A stretch of 64,000 bases of DNA from Erythrobacter sp. F6033 (GCF_023016005.1 NZ_JALKAZ010000001.1:2487902-2551901), one strand, 5' to 3'; shown: positions 16,347 through 25,155, numbered from the stretch's first letter. A program made the numbers and translations. The notes: generated by a model not told the origin, from the sequence alone.

Positions 16347-16592
16347 CGCACGCCATCCGGCGCGCGATATCCTCGCGCCTATCGGCGCTGCGGGCGCCCG
16401 GTCGGGCTTGCGGTCGCTGCGCGACCGAGCTCTGAGACCAAGCCACCGAATTTGTACCCGGCCTCTTGGTGCCAACGAGCTAGGTAGCGATGAGAGCGTC
16501 GCGAGTAGGGACGCCAGCGCGCGACCGCGCGCCGCCGCTTATGCGGCGAAGCCAAGCAGCGCGGATGCGCTGCGCCCGGCGTTTGAGGGCGC
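16347..16592 (-). repeat. Intergenic GC-rich repeat, copy B (long form, opposite orientation)
   Basis: Reverse complement of copy A: 16513-16592 matches block 1 (12621-12700) at about 85% by hand count and 16347-16432 matches block 2 (GAGCTCGG, CCGCAAG, CCGATAGG, GCGAGGATATCGC, CGGATGGCGTGC in minus-strand reading). The 80 nt between the blocks do not match copy A and are longer. It lies between secE and the symporter gene. No plausible gene within; 16593-16699 downstream holds only the symporter leader. Confidence 0.8.
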
Positions 16593-16699
16593 ACAACAAA
16601 AAACTAGCTAATGGCGCAACGCGCCGTTAGCGTGCATCGCTTGGAATTGGCCCGCACGGGCCGGTTGTTCTTCGGGGACAAGCAAAGGGGATAGCCGCA

Positions 16700-18238
16700 A
16701 TGGCTGCAACACCTTCGGGCGCGGAAGCATGGATCGCGCCGATTACCAATCTTTCGGATTTCATCTGGGGCGGCACATGGAATGGCGAAGCCCTTCCGTG
16801 GCTTTCCATCGGCGGACAGCCTATTCCGCCAATGACGCTGATCCTGCTGGGCATCGGCATGTACATCATGTTCGGCCTGCGATTCTATCCCATCGTCAAA
16901 TTGGGCAGCGCTTTCAAAGGACTGTTTTCCAGCCGCAAAAGCGAAGGTTCTGGCGAGATTTCGCCGTTCGCCGCGCTTTCAACGGCGCTTTCGGGACAGG
17001 TCGGCACGGGTAACCTTGCCGGTGTCGCGACAGCTATCGCGCTCGGCGGACCGGGCGCAATTTTCTGGATGTGGATCACCGCCCTTGTCGGCATGGCTCT
17101 GGCCTTTGCCGAGGGTTCGCTGGCCATTCGTTACCGCGAAAAGACCTCTGACGGCGTCTATCGCGGCGGCCCGATGACTTACATCATGATGGGCCTTGGC
17201 AAGAAGTGGACATGGCTCGCTATTGTCTTCTGCCTCGGCACGCTGTTCTCCGCGCTCGTCACGGGCAACTCGATTCAGGCGAACGCTATTGCAGACGGTA
17301 TGAACGAGCTGTTCGGCATTGAGGAATATATTGGCGGGGCAATCACTGCGATCCTCGTCTTTATCGTGATCATCGGCGGTATCAAATCCATCGGTAGCGT
17401 GGCGGAGAAAATCATTCCGTTTATGGCTGGCGCTTACATCATCATGGCGGTTCTGGCGTTGATCCTGAACTTTGGCGATCTGCCTGCGACCTTCGCTCTC
17501 ATCTTTGATGGCGCGTTTAATCCGCAAGCTGCCACTGGCGGTTTTGCGGGCGCGGCGATTATGCTGGCGATCCGTGCCGGTGTGGCGCGCGGCCTGTTCT
17601 CGAACGAGGCGGGTCAGGGTTCCACTCCCATCGCTCACGCTGTGGCGCAGACCAACGATCCGCAGCAACAAGGCCGCATGGCGATGCTGGGCACGTTCAT
17701 CGACACCATCGTGATCTGCACCATGACGGCGCTGGTTATGCTGACGGTTCAAGGCGACTTCACCGCGGGCGGAGAAGCTGTGAAACATGCGTGGAATTCC
17801 GACCTTGAAGGGTTTGCGATGACCAGCGGCGCTTTCGCAGCGGCGTTCCCGTTTGAAGTGATCGGTGTACCAATCGGTACGCTGATCGCGTCGATTGCGC
17901 TTATCCTGTTCGTGTTCACGACGCTTTTGACGTGGAGCTATTATGGCGAGCGGGCGATCACCTTCATCTATGACCGCGTACCGGGTTCGACCCGCGGCGG
18001 TGAGAAGATCCTGCATATGGTGTGGCGCGTCCTGTGGTGCGTTGTGATCTATCTCGGATCGACGCTCGATCTGACGCTCGTGTGGCGCATGGGCGATATC
18101 GCCAACGCTGCCATGGCGCTGCCAAACTTGCTGGCGCTGTTGCTGCTGTCAGGCGTCGTGTTCAAACTGGCTCAGGGCAAGAAGGACGCAGGTCCGACGC
18201 ACACCGCCGAAACACCGGAAGAGCCGAACGAATATTAA
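16700..18238 (+). CDS. Sodium:alanine/glycine symporter (AGCS family)
   Basis: 512-residue inner-membrane carrier that imports alanine or glycine with Na+. Family motifs are plain: GQVGTGNLAGVATAIALGGPGAIFWMW (about residues 96-122) and GLFSNEAGQGSTPIAHA (about 297-313), among roughly 11 hydrophobic segments. The start has AAAGGGGATAG upstream. It lies alone between secE and tRNA-Trp on the opposite strand, an unusual insertion into that conserved block, and ends in its own terminator. Confidence 0.95.
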   Translation: MAATPSGAEAWIAPITNLSDFIWGGTWNGEALPWLSIGGQPIPPMTLILLGIGMYIMFGLRFYPIVKLGSAFKGLFSSRKSEGSGEISPFAALSTALSGQVGTGNLAGVATAIALGGPGAIFWMWITALVGMALAFAEGSLAIRYREKTSDGVYRGGPMTYIMMGLGKKWTWLAIVFCLGTLFSALVTGNSIQANAIADGMNELFGIEEYIGGAITAILVFIVIIGGIKSIGSVAEKIIPFMAGAYIIMAVLALILNFGDLPATFALIFDGAFNPQAATGGFAGAAIMLAIRAGVARGLFSNEAGQGSTPIAHAVAQTNDPQQQGRMAMLGTFIDTIVICTMTALVMLTVQGDFTAGGEAVKHAWNSDLEGFAMTSGAFAAAFPFEVIGVPIGTLIASIALILFVFTTLLTWSYYGERAITFIYDRVPGSTRGGEKILHMVWRVLWCVVIYLGSTLDLTLVWRMGDIANAAMALPNLLALLLLSGVVFKLAQGKKDAGPTHTAETPEEPNEY

Positions 18239-18255
18239 TCGGCTTCACCTGAACA

Positions 18256-18298
18256 AACAAAAGGCCGGCTTGCACAACGCAAGTCGGCCTTTTTTGTT
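18256..18298. terminator. Bidirectional terminator
   Basis: AAGGCCGGCTTGC pairs with GCAAGTCGGCCTT (one mismatch) around ACAAC, followed by TTTTTGTT on the plus strand and a T-rich run on the minus strand. It ends the symporter gene and may also end the tRNA-Trp transcript. Confidence 0.88.
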
Positions 18299-18327
18299 GG
18301 GCACATCATAGTGGAAACAAACCCAAT

Positions 18328-18403
18328 CGGTCTCGCAGAGACCGCAAGTGCGACCGCCCGTCCGCAGGCCCGACGAGATCGCGAACCCGGATGGGCTTGC
18401 ACC
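18328..18403 (+). repeat. Intergenic GC-rich repeat, copy C (short form)
   Basis: Core CGCAAGTGCGACCGCCC then GTCCGCAGG, CGACGAGATCGCG and CCGGATGGGCTTGC, corresponding to block 2 of copies A and B. It ends 16 bp from the 3' end of tRNA-Trp. Block 1 is absent. Confidence 0.75.
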
Positions 18404-18418
18404 AGAAAATAAGAGAAA

Positions 18419-18494
18419 TGGCAGGGGCACAGAGACTCGAACTCTGGACCTTCGGTTTTGGAGACCGACGCTCTACCAACTGAGCTACGCCCCT
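18419..18494 (-). tRNA. trnW: tRNA-Trp (CCA)
   Basis: 76-nt cloverleaf read on the minus strand: acceptor AGGGGCG/TGCCCCT, D-arm GCTC-AGTTGGTA-GAGC, anticodon stem TCGGT/ACCGA with loop CTCCAAA (anticodon CCA), T-arm CAGAG-TTCGAGT-CTCTG, discriminator G and encoded CCA. In most bacteria this gene is just upstream of secE; here 2.3 kb separates them. Confidence 0.97.
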
Positions 18495-18645
18495 GCAGGC
18501 GTCGGGCGCAATAGCGGGGGTGCGCGCTATAGGCAATACAAGATCGCGCGCAATTGCATCGCTCTTCCTATCGGAGACCCAAATCCCACGGTCTGTCGCG
18601 TAAGACCTAGCGCCCTGCCCGACATCGCTGCTAAGCGGCGCTGAT

Positions 18646-19359
18646 ATGCATTCGCCCCTGCGCAACACTATCCCGGTTGAAACCCTTTTGCTGGCCTATC
18701 GCAGCGGGATTTTCCCGATGGCCGACACTCGCGAGGATCAGGATGTTTTCTGGGTAGAGCCACGTGACCGCGCGATCATTCCGCTGGATGGGCTAAAAGT
18801 GTCGAAATCACTGCGCAAGGTCCTGCGCAGTGGGCGTTACACAATCACTTTGGACGCAGCCTTTGAAGAAGTAATCCGCGCTTGCGCTGCACCCCGCCCC
18901 GGCCACCCGGAAAGCTGGATCAGCGACCGTATCGTCCGCAGCTATGTCGATTTACATCACGCTGGCCACGCGCATTCAATAGAGTGCTGGCAAGAGAGCA
19001 AGACCGAAGAACCAGTTCTAGTTGGCGGTCTTTACGGCGTTTCATTCGATTCGGTGTTTTGCGGAGAAAGCATGTTCAGCCGGGCCGACAATTCAAGCAA
19101 AGTGGCCCTGTGCTGGCTCGTCGCCCTGCTTCGTATTGCGGGATTCAAGCTGCTCGATTGTCAGTTTATGACCGACCACCTCGCCTCGATGGGCGCGGCC
19201 GAGATGCCTCAGGCTGACTATTTGCAACTGGTGTTGAATGCGCGCGGGAAGCCGAACATGACGCTTGATGAAGCGTTCGACGATGTGGTCCTAAATGCGA
19301 AAGCGTTTGATTATTCGCCTGGCCAGCTCATTTCGCAATTTTTGACCCAGACATCGTAA
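18646..19359 (+). CDS. aat: Leucyl/phenylalanyl-tRNA--protein transferase
   Basis: Transfers Leu or Phe from tRNA to N-terminal Arg/Lys of proteins, creating N-degrons for ClpS-ClpAP. 237 aa. Motifs: YRSGIFPMAD near residue 18, WVEPRDRAIIPLD, HAHSIECWQ, VGGLYGVSFDSVFCGESMFSR (about 126-146) and LLDCQFMTDHLASMGA. Its last 49 bp overlap the converging DUF2155 gene. Association with DUF2155 and NDUFA12 genes is common in alphaproteobacteria. Confidence 0.97.
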   Translation: MHSPLRNTIPVETLLLAYRSGIFPMADTREDQDVFWVEPRDRAIIPLDGLKVSKSLRKVLRSGRYTITLDAAFEEVIRACAAPRPGHPESWISDRIVRSYVDLHHAGHAHSIECWQESKTEEPVLVGGLYGVSFDSVFCGESMFSRADNSSKVALCWLVALLRIAGFKLLDCQFMTDHLASMGAAEMPQADYLQLVLNARGKPNMTLDEAFDDVVLNAKAFDYSPGQLISQFLTQTS

Positions 19360-19793
19360 ATCGGGTGCTCGACCACGTTGAGGCTTGGCGATTCCTTGTA
19401 AAGCCAACCTGAAAATACACGGGTGTGATCGCTTTGACCGCGATCCAGAATATCGACCTGGACAAAAGCGCCGGTTTCCTGCGGCATTTCCCAGGCGGCC
19501 GTGCGCTCACAGCTCGCCAAAGTAATGATAACTGGGCCGATTTCGCGGGTCTCGCCCGGCGACATCTCGATATCTTCGCTGATATTATTGCGCTTGTTCA
19601 GCAAGCCGAGCGTTGCGACGCGTTCCTCATTCGGAGTGACACCGTCGGTTTCGATCGGAACATCGGCGCCATCGTTTTCATCTGCCGGCGTTGCTTCGCC
19701 TAACGGCACTTCGACTGTTTGCGGTGCATCAGGTTCGGCCCCGCAGGCGGCAACAGTCAATCCGACCAACAAAACGGGATAAAGACGCTGCAT
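19311..19793 (-). CDS. DUF2155 lipoprotein-like protein
   Basis: 160-residue exported protein with a lipobox (LTVAAC, Cys near residue 17), an acidic linker, and the DUF2155 domain (RNNISEDIEMSPGETREIGPVIITLASCERTAAWE... GWLYKESPSLNVVEHPIYDVWVKNC). Two Cys in the domain may form a disulfide. Family function is unknown; it commonly lies beside the NDUFA12-type complex I gene. ATG at 19793 is 10 bp after the upstream stop codon, suggesting coupled translation; the TTG extension to 19823 is rejected because it precedes the signal peptide. Confidence 0.88.
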   Translation of the reverse strand: MQRLYPVLLVGLTVAACGAEPDAPQTVEVPLGEATPADENDGADVPIETDGVTPNEERVATLGLLNKRNNISEDIEMSPGETREIGPVIITLASCERTAAWEMPQETGAFVQVDILDRGQSDHTRVFSGWLYKESPSLNVVEHPIYDVWVKNCEMSWPGE

Positions 19794-19804
19794 CGCGAAT
19801 TCGG

Positions 19805-20224
19805 TCAGCCTTCCGGCGACCAAGCCTCATAATCGCCATCGGCAGCCGCGCGTTTGCCGCCGCGTTCCAGCGCGCCCTGTGGGCGGTATGCCTGCGCCGT
19901 ACCGGTTGCGTTGGGGGTGTAGTCGACCTCCCAAATCTTAGCCGGTGGCAGATGGCTTTCCGGCACATCATCAAACGCGCCGTGCAGCCAGCCGTGCCAT
20001 TCGGATGGCACGCGGCTGGAATCATTCGCGCCGTTATAGATGACCCAGCGTTTTTCCATCTGGGTGTATGATCCCGTCGAGGGACCGTCTTTGGCGGCCT
20101 TGCGGTAGTATTTGTTGCCTTCCGCATCGGTGCCAACATGCTCGCCGCCGGTGCGGATCGCCCACCAGTGAGTGCCTAGCGTAGCGCCGTCCCACCAAGT
20201 GAAGATTTTTCCAAAGATTCCCAT
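19805..20224 (-). CDS. NDUFA12 family NADH:ubiquinone oxidoreductase accessory subunit
   Basis: 139 aa; supernumerary subunit of alphaproteobacterial and mitochondrial complex I, on the matrix/cytoplasmic side. Diagnostic blocks: FTWWDGATLGTHWW, GTDAEGNKYYR, RWVIYNGANDSSRVPSEWHGWLHG and the final PWxPxx-like EAWSPEG. It is followed closely by DUF2155 and preceded by the DUF192 gene (38 bp gap), probably one operon starting at recX. Confidence 0.95.
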   Translation of the reverse strand: MGIFGKIFTWWDGATLGTHWWAIRTGGEHVGTDAEGNKYYRKAAKDGPSTGSYTQMEKRWVIYNGANDSSRVPSEWHGWLHGAFDDVPESHLPPAKIWEVDYTPNATGTAQAYRPQGALERGGKRAAADGDYEAWSPEG

Positions 20225-20262
20225 GCGCCGCCGATTAGCGGAATTGACCCGTCAGGCCAAGA

Positions 20263-20811
20263 TCATTCGGCTGGAATTTCCGGCAATTGATATTCAACCG
20301 CATCGCCGGGCTCGATCCCGAGCTCTTCCGTCAGGCCGCCGCGCACTTCGAACACGGCCGATGCCAACCCCTCGGAAGGGAGAGATTCGAGCGAATACGG
20401 CTCTGTACGCTCCGCAATGTTCGATATCTTACCGTCTGTTCCGACGAAGATAATGTCGAGCGAGATCGGAGTGTTGCGCATCCAGAAACTACGCGTTTGC
20501 GGCACGTAGGACGGGAACAGCATCGCTTCATCATCGGCGAGCTCGGTCCGGAACATGAGCCCACGCGTCTGCGCCTCCGCGCTGGCCGCGAGTTCCGTTT
20601 TGAACACGTGCCGCGTCTCTCCGCTCACAATGGCAACGTCGATTATCTCAAGGCCTGAGATCGGATGCTTGGCGCTGTCTTCCTGCGCATTCTGTGTCGC
20701 TGGCGGATCTTCCGCCGCGCCCACCGGTGTGCATGCAGTCGCCAGCAAAGCAACCGGTGCAAGCCGCAGCAGCAGCCCTGGTTTGAAAGGCAGGTGATCA
20801 ATCATTGTCAT
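20263..20811 (-). CDS. DUF192 secreted protein
   Basis: 182 residues with a lipobox-type signal (LLATACTP), then the DUF192 fold: RGLMFRTELADDEAMLF, SFWMRNTPISLDIIFV and the C-terminal EVRGGLTEELGIEPGDAVEY. Function is unestablished. The start overlaps the recX stop by 14 nt (ATG at 20811; ATG at 20805 is also possible), so translation is coupled to recX. Confidence 0.9.
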   Translation of the reverse strand: MTMIDHLPFKPGLLLRLAPVALLATACTPVGAAEDPPATQNAQEDSAKHPISGLEIIDVAIVSGETRHVFKTELAASAEAQTRGLMFRTELADDEAMLFPSYVPQTRSFWMRNTPISLDIIFVGTDGKISNIAERTEPYSLESLPSEGLASAVFEVRGGLTEELGIEPGDAVEYQLPEIPAE

Positions 20812-21493
20812 AGCCTTGTTCCTCTAACGCCTCTTGTATCCATTGCTCAACATCCGCGACAGCAGATGCATCCATAATGAACCGGACATGGTCCATCTTG
20901 TGACCGGCGCGGAGCATAGCAGCAACCTGTTTTTCGCGAAGTTTGTGGGAATTTACATCCTGTAAACCACCCTCGTATTCACCCTCTTCATCAGCGCGCA
21001 ATTTGTCAGAATACACGCCAAAACGCCGCTTTTTGGCGAGCAAGGCTGCGGCTTCGCGGGCAGTCGCTTCGGTGGGTGCATGATCCTCGCGCACACCTTC
21101 ATCGACACCCGCTGCCCATAGAGCCTGTTCAACGCGCCGCGCGCCATATCCTCGCGCGGTTAAATCGCGGGACTTCGCACGGGCATAAGCATCATCATTG
21201 ACATAGCCGAGCTCAATCAGGCGGGCGACCAAGGTAGGCACATCAAGATCGAGCGTGCGGCCATCGGAATCCTCCGCCGTGCCGCGCTCGCGTATCTTGC
21301 GTGCCAGATAGCTCTCTAATTTCGCACCAGTCGTCGCAAAGCGCGCAGCGTAGGAAAGCGCCAGGTCCCGCAGCGCAGTTTGATCCAACGGTTTCCGCTT
21401 ACGAACACGCTTTTGCGCACCGTCACGGCGTTCCTTTCGACCGCTGTCAGAGCCCGGTTTCCCGCGATTGTTTGATGACGAAAACGTGTTCAA
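20798..21493 (-). CDS. recX: Regulatory protein RecX
   Basis: 231 residues. Modulates RecA filaments. The basic N-terminus is followed by ALRDLALSYAARFATTGAKLESYLARKI and DVPTLVARLIELGYVNDDAYARAKSRDL, typical of the RecX three-helix repeats. Longer than enterobacterial RecX (about 166 aa), with a C-terminal extension containing KMDHVRFIMDA. recA is not adjacent. It appears to be the first gene of recX / DUF192 / NDUFA12 / DUF2155. Confidence 0.85.
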   Translation of the reverse strand: MNTFSSSNNRGKPGSDSGRKERRDGAQKRVRKRKPLDQTALRDLALSYAARFATTGAKLESYLARKIRERGTAEDSDGRTLDLDVPTLVARLIELGYVNDDAYARAKSRDLTARGYGARRVEQALWAAGVDEGVREDHAPTEATAREAAALLAKKRRFGVYSDKLRADEEGEYEGGLQDVNSHKLREKQVAAMLRAGHKMDHVRFIMDASAVADVEQWIQEALEEQGYDND

Positions 21494-21633
21494 TGCAATT
21501 TTTTTGCCTTATTCGTGCCACAGTCCTTATCAAATGGAGGAATTTGGACCGTTTTAGGCATGGGAGCCTGATACGTGAGGGATATAATAGGGCGCTCTTT
21601 GCTGCGCTGCAAATTACGGGTATCGCTATAAAA

Positions 21634-23385
21634 ATGACCGACGCCGCATTGAAGCCGACGCCGAATGATTGCGATTTGCCGCGCCTCCGCGCCGAATTTG
21701 CAACCTTCAACGAAGCCATAGATTACGCCGCGAGAAGCGAAAAAGGCCTCAATTTTCACGATATGCGTGGACAATTGGAACGGGTTTATCCGTTTTCCGA
21801 AATGCGGGACGATGCGCTCGTCATGGCGCGCCGCCTGATTGCTTCAGGGATTAAGCCGAAAGACCGCGTCGCATTGATTGCGGAGACCGGGCCTGAATTT
21901 GCCGCATTGTTCTGCGCCTGCATCTATATGGGTGCCTGGCCGGTGCCATTGCCGCTGCCGACAACTTTTGGCGGCAAGGATAACTACATCGATTCACTGG
22001 CTGTCCAACTGAACAGTTCGGACCCGGTCATCCTGATCTATCCGCCGGAAATTGCCGAAATGGCAGCAGCGGCGGCGGACCGTCAGGGTTGCGCCAGCGA
22101 AAGCTGGGATGATTTTGCGCTGCGCGACGCGCCTGAATGTGATCTTCCCAAAGCTGATCCCGAGGATATTTGCTATCTGCAATACTCCTCCGGCTCCACA
22201 CGCTTCCCGACCGGTGTAGCGGTTACGCACAAGGCCTTGCTGCACAATCTCTATGGCCATTCGACCAGCATGAATTTGGGCGAGAACGATCGCTGTGTCA
22301 GCTGGCTGCCGTGGTATCACGATATGGGTCTGGTCGGATGTTTCCTGTCGCTGATCGCCAATCAGGTTTCGGCCGATTATCTGAAACCTGATGCCTTTGC
22401 CCGCCGGCCGCTCGCATGGCTCGATATGGTCAGCCGCAACCCCGGTAACACGCTCTCTTATTCGCCAACCTTCGGCTATGATATTTGCGCACGCCGTATT
22501 TCGAGCCAGTCGAATGTCGCCGAACGGTTTGACCTGTCGCGTTGGCGCATCGCGGGCAACGGCGCGGATATGATCCGCCCTGACGTTATGCAAAGCTTCG
22601 TCAACGCATTTTCCGATGCCGGTTTTAAAGCCGCCGCCTTCACGCCTTCCTATGGCCTCGCCGAGGCGGTTCTGGGCGTTACAGTCATGCCGCCGGGCGA
22701 AGGCATCCGCGTTGAGCTGGTCGAGGAAGAACGCCTATCGGGCACGCCGCGCGATCTGACGCGCCCTGCCCGATACCGCGCGATTGTGAATTGCGGCAAA
22801 GCTCTGCCGGATATGACGGTTGAAATTCGCGGCGAGAACGGCGAAGCGCGCGGTGATCATCAGATTGGCAAAGTCTGGTGCCACGGCCCCAGCGTGATGC
22901 ATTCCTATTTCCGCAACGAAGAAGCCACGGCGGACTGCCTTGTTCCGGACAAGGACGGAAACGGGGATTGGCTCGACACGGGCGATATGGGCTATCTCGC
23001 AGATGGCTACCTGTTCATTGTCGGCCGTGCGAAAGACATGATCATCATCAATGGCAAGAACCATTGGCCGCAAGATATCGAATGGGCAGTGGAGCAACTG
23101 CCCGGGTTCAACCACGGCGATATCGCGGCGTTTTCGGTCGAAACCGAAGGCGGTGAAGAAGCGCCCGCAGTCTTGGTCCATTGCCGCGTTTCTGATCCCG
23201 AAGAGCGGGTTAAGCTGCGTGAACAGATCGCGGACAAGGTTCGGTCGGTCACCGGCATGAGCTGTGTCGTCGAGCTCGTGCCGCCGCGGACATTACCGCG
23301 CACAAGCTCCGGCAAACTCAGCCGCGCGAAAGCGAAGAAGCTGTATCTGTCAGGCGAGATTGTCCCTCTGGATCTGGCCGCTTAA
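21634..23385 (+). CDS. Fatty acyl-AMP ligase (FAAL), stand-alone
   Basis: 583-residue adenylating enzyme that activates fatty acids as acyl-AMP, normally for transfer to an acyl carrier protein. Contains A3 motif YLQYSSGSTRFPTGVAVTH, SWLPWYHDMGLVGC, the A5 region FTPSYGLAEAVLGV, DTGDMGYLADGYLFIVGRAKDMIIINGKNHWPQDIE and the C-terminal lysine region RTSSGKLSRAKAKK. ATG at 21634 is chosen because upstream in-frame sequence overlaps recX antisense and does not resemble FAALs; its ribosome site is weak. No ACP, PKS or thioester partner lies beside it, so its acceptor is unknown. Confidence 0.88.
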   Translation: MTDAALKPTPNDCDLPRLRAEFATFNEAIDYAARSEKGLNFHDMRGQLERVYPFSEMRDDALVMARRLIASGIKPKDRVALIAETGPEFAALFCACIYMGAWPVPLPLPTTFGGKDNYIDSLAVQLNSSDPVILIYPPEIAEMAAAAADRQGCASESWDDFALRDAPECDLPKADPEDICYLQYSSGSTRFPTGVAVTHKALLHNLYGHSTSMNLGENDRCVSWLPWYHDMGLVGCFLSLIANQVSADYLKPDAFARRPLAWLDMVSRNPGNTLSYSPTFGYDICARRISSQSNVAERFDLSRWRIAGNGADMIRPDVMQSFVNAFSDAGFKAAAFTPSYGLAEAVLGVTVMPPGEGIRVELVEEERLSGTPRDLTRPARYRAIVNCGKALPDMTVEIRGENGEARGDHQIGKVWCHGPSVMHSYFRNEEATADCLVPDKDGNGDWLDTGDMGYLADGYLFIVGRAKDMIIINGKNHWPQDIEWAVEQLPGFNHGDIAAFSVETEGGEEAPAVLVHCRVSDPEERVKLREQIADKVRSVTGMSCVVELVPPRTLPRTSSGKLSRAKAKKLYLSGEIVPLDLAA

Positions 23386-23398
23386 ACCAAGCTTTCGA

Positions 23399-24955
23399 TT
23401 ACTCGCCCGGCCCCGCCCATTCGGCGCGTAGGGGGCCGTTTGCGACGCGGATGCTCACTTCAACTCCGTTTGCCACGAGCAATTCTGTCGCTGCCTGAGC
23501 ATCGGTCGCATTGCCAACCAATACAATCGGCAAATCAACGCGCGATGCAGCCCACTGGACCACACTCAAAGCCTGCGAACCCTCGGGCGTTGGCCCGTCT
23601 TCTCCGAAAGTGATCTCCGCCGGCAAACGTCCCGCAGGCGGCAACAGCTCGACATCCCATTCCGGCTCGGTCGCGCTGATCCGCTGCTCCAAAGCTTTGT
23701 ACGCCGCGAGAGTGGCACCCTCTAGCACCTCAGCTCGAACCAGAGCTTTGCGGCGTGTACGATCGATCAGCACGTCGTCTTCGGGAACGCCTGCAACCAG
23801 CGCCAGACGCTGGGCAAGATCGGTGGCCCGCGCCTGCGCATCGGCTTCCTCGCTTTCCCGCGTTGCTGAAAGCTGCGCTTGCTCCGCGGCGCTGGCGCTT
23901 GTCCCGACCTGAAACTGAGTCAGAGATAGCTCAACTGGCTGCCCGAGACGGTTCGCCAAAGCACGCTCGATTTCGGTTTCGGCATCGAGTTTGGGTGATG
24001 GTGTGTAAATCGAAGCAGACACCGCAATCGGCTTTGCCCGGAAATCGACATCAAGCCTCGAAATCTCGGACCCGGTCATAAACGGTTCTTCGATCTCGCC
24101 CCGAATGATGCGCTGTGAATTGGTCTGAAACGCGATCTGTTGCAGCGAGAGGGCCAGAGGGATCGCCAGTCCGATGAACACGGCGATCACCATAAAGTTC
24201 TGATATTGCGTCTGGCGGTGGCTCAGCGTGGTTTTGAACCCGTATAGCCGCGCCATCGCCCACGCCGTTAGAGCGATGGTGATAAGGTTGGTCACATAAA
24301 GCAGCAGCGCGCCGGAAAAGACTGTCCAGTTCCATGTCGCCAAACCAAAGCCGACCACGGCCAATGGTGGCATCAAAGCGGTCGCAATTGCCACGCCGAC
24401 AATCGTGCCTTCGCGTCCGCGGATCATAGCGTATGCGCCCGCCAGTGCAGAGAAGAGAGCCACGAACAGGTCAAACAGGTTCGGCTGGGTCCGCGCAGCG
24501 ATTTCCGGCGTAATCGTCTGGATAGGCGACATATAAACCAGCACCCCGGTCAGGGCGATGCCCATAACACTGCCCCATGCAAGGCTACGCGCGGATTGTT
24601 TGAGCCATTGGTAATCACCGATAGCCAATGCAAAGCCGAGCCCCATGATCGGGCCCATCAATGGGGAGAGCAACATCGCGCCGATCACGACAGCAGGCGA
24701 TGACAGAAGCAGACCGAGCACGGCAATGCCCGCGCTCATCGCGGTCATAAACAGATAGCGTTCGGAAAGCAGGCAATCCTCGCGCCGTTTTTCGATCACC
24801 TGCGATTGGTTCACCGTGCCGATGACATCGCGCATCCACCAGCGCAGCAGGCTGAACTTTACGGTTCCGAAGGTCGAAGCGGTTGACCGGATAGCCGTCG
24901 CCTCGCCCTCTTCCTTTTTTGCTTCTTTGACCGGATTGTTGCTGTCAGTCGCCAA
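23399..24955 (-). CDS. DUF389 membrane protein (TIGR00341-like)
   Basis: 518 aa. After a polar N-terminus the DUF389 core spans about residues 60-270 with some seven helices and motifs LLLSSPAVVIGAMLLSPLMGPIMGLGFALA and VGVAIATALMPPLAVVGFGLA. A large soluble C-terminal part (about 290-518) probably faces the periplasm and is rich in Ala/Glu helices. Function unknown. It converges on the acyl-AMP ligase gene, with 13 bp between stops and no clear terminator. Confidence 0.88.
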   Translation of the reverse strand: MATDSNNPVKEAKKEEGEATAIRSTASTFGTVKFSLLRWWMRDVIGTVNQSQVIEKRREDCLLSERYLFMTAMSAGIAVLGLLLSSPAVVIGAMLLSPLMGPIMGLGFALAIGDYQWLKQSARSLAWGSVMGIALTGVLVYMSPIQTITPEIAARTQPNLFDLFVALFSALAGAYAMIRGREGTIVGVAIATALMPPLAVVGFGLATWNWTVFSGALLLYVTNLITIALTAWAMARLYGFKTTLSHRQTQYQNFMVIAVFIGLAIPLALSLQQIAFQTNSQRIIRGEIEEPFMTGSEISRLDVDFRAKPIAVSASIYTPSPKLDAETEIERALANRLGQPVELSLTQFQVGTSASAAEQAQLSATRESEEADAQARATDLAQRLALVAGVPEDDVLIDRTRRKALVRAEVLEGATLAAYKALEQRISATEPEWDVELLPPAGRLPAEITFGEDGPTPEGSQALSVVQWAASRVDLPIVLVGNATDAQAATELLVANGVEVSIRVANGPLRAEWAGPGE

Positions 24956-25067
24956 GTGTTTCAGCCCTTTAGTGTTTCCGGGTAATTACGGCGTTTCGCG
25001 CATAAGGCAAAGCGCCTGCGAACAGACGCGCGCAATTTGTTGGAACAGCCGCAACAAAAGAGCTACC

Positions 25068-25096
25068 TTGAAAGGTGTGTTTTAGATCACTAATAC
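25068..25096 (+). promoter_or_regulatory. Sigma-70-type promoter of telA operon
   Basis: TTGAAA (25068-25073), 17-bp spacer, TAATAC (25091-25096), about 60 nt before the telA ATG and in the gap between divergent genes. One of the best -35/-10 matches in the window. Confidence 0.6.
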
Positions 25097-25155
25097 AGTG
25101 ATTGAAGACATTATGGATTTTGCGGCCGAGCGGCCGACGGAGGAAACGCGTTAGA

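Noticed and set aside
16327..16611. 94-codon frame inside repeat copy B
   Set aside because: Not conserved with the homologous part of copy A; composition is that of the GC-rich repeat.
16979..18016. 345-codon minus-strand open frame inside the symporter gene
   Set aside because: Antisense shadow of a GC-rich membrane-protein gene; Arg/Asp/His-rich, no family features.
21301..21633. 111-codon extension of the acyl-AMP ligase
   Set aside because: Overlaps recX antisense and does not resemble FAAL N-termini.
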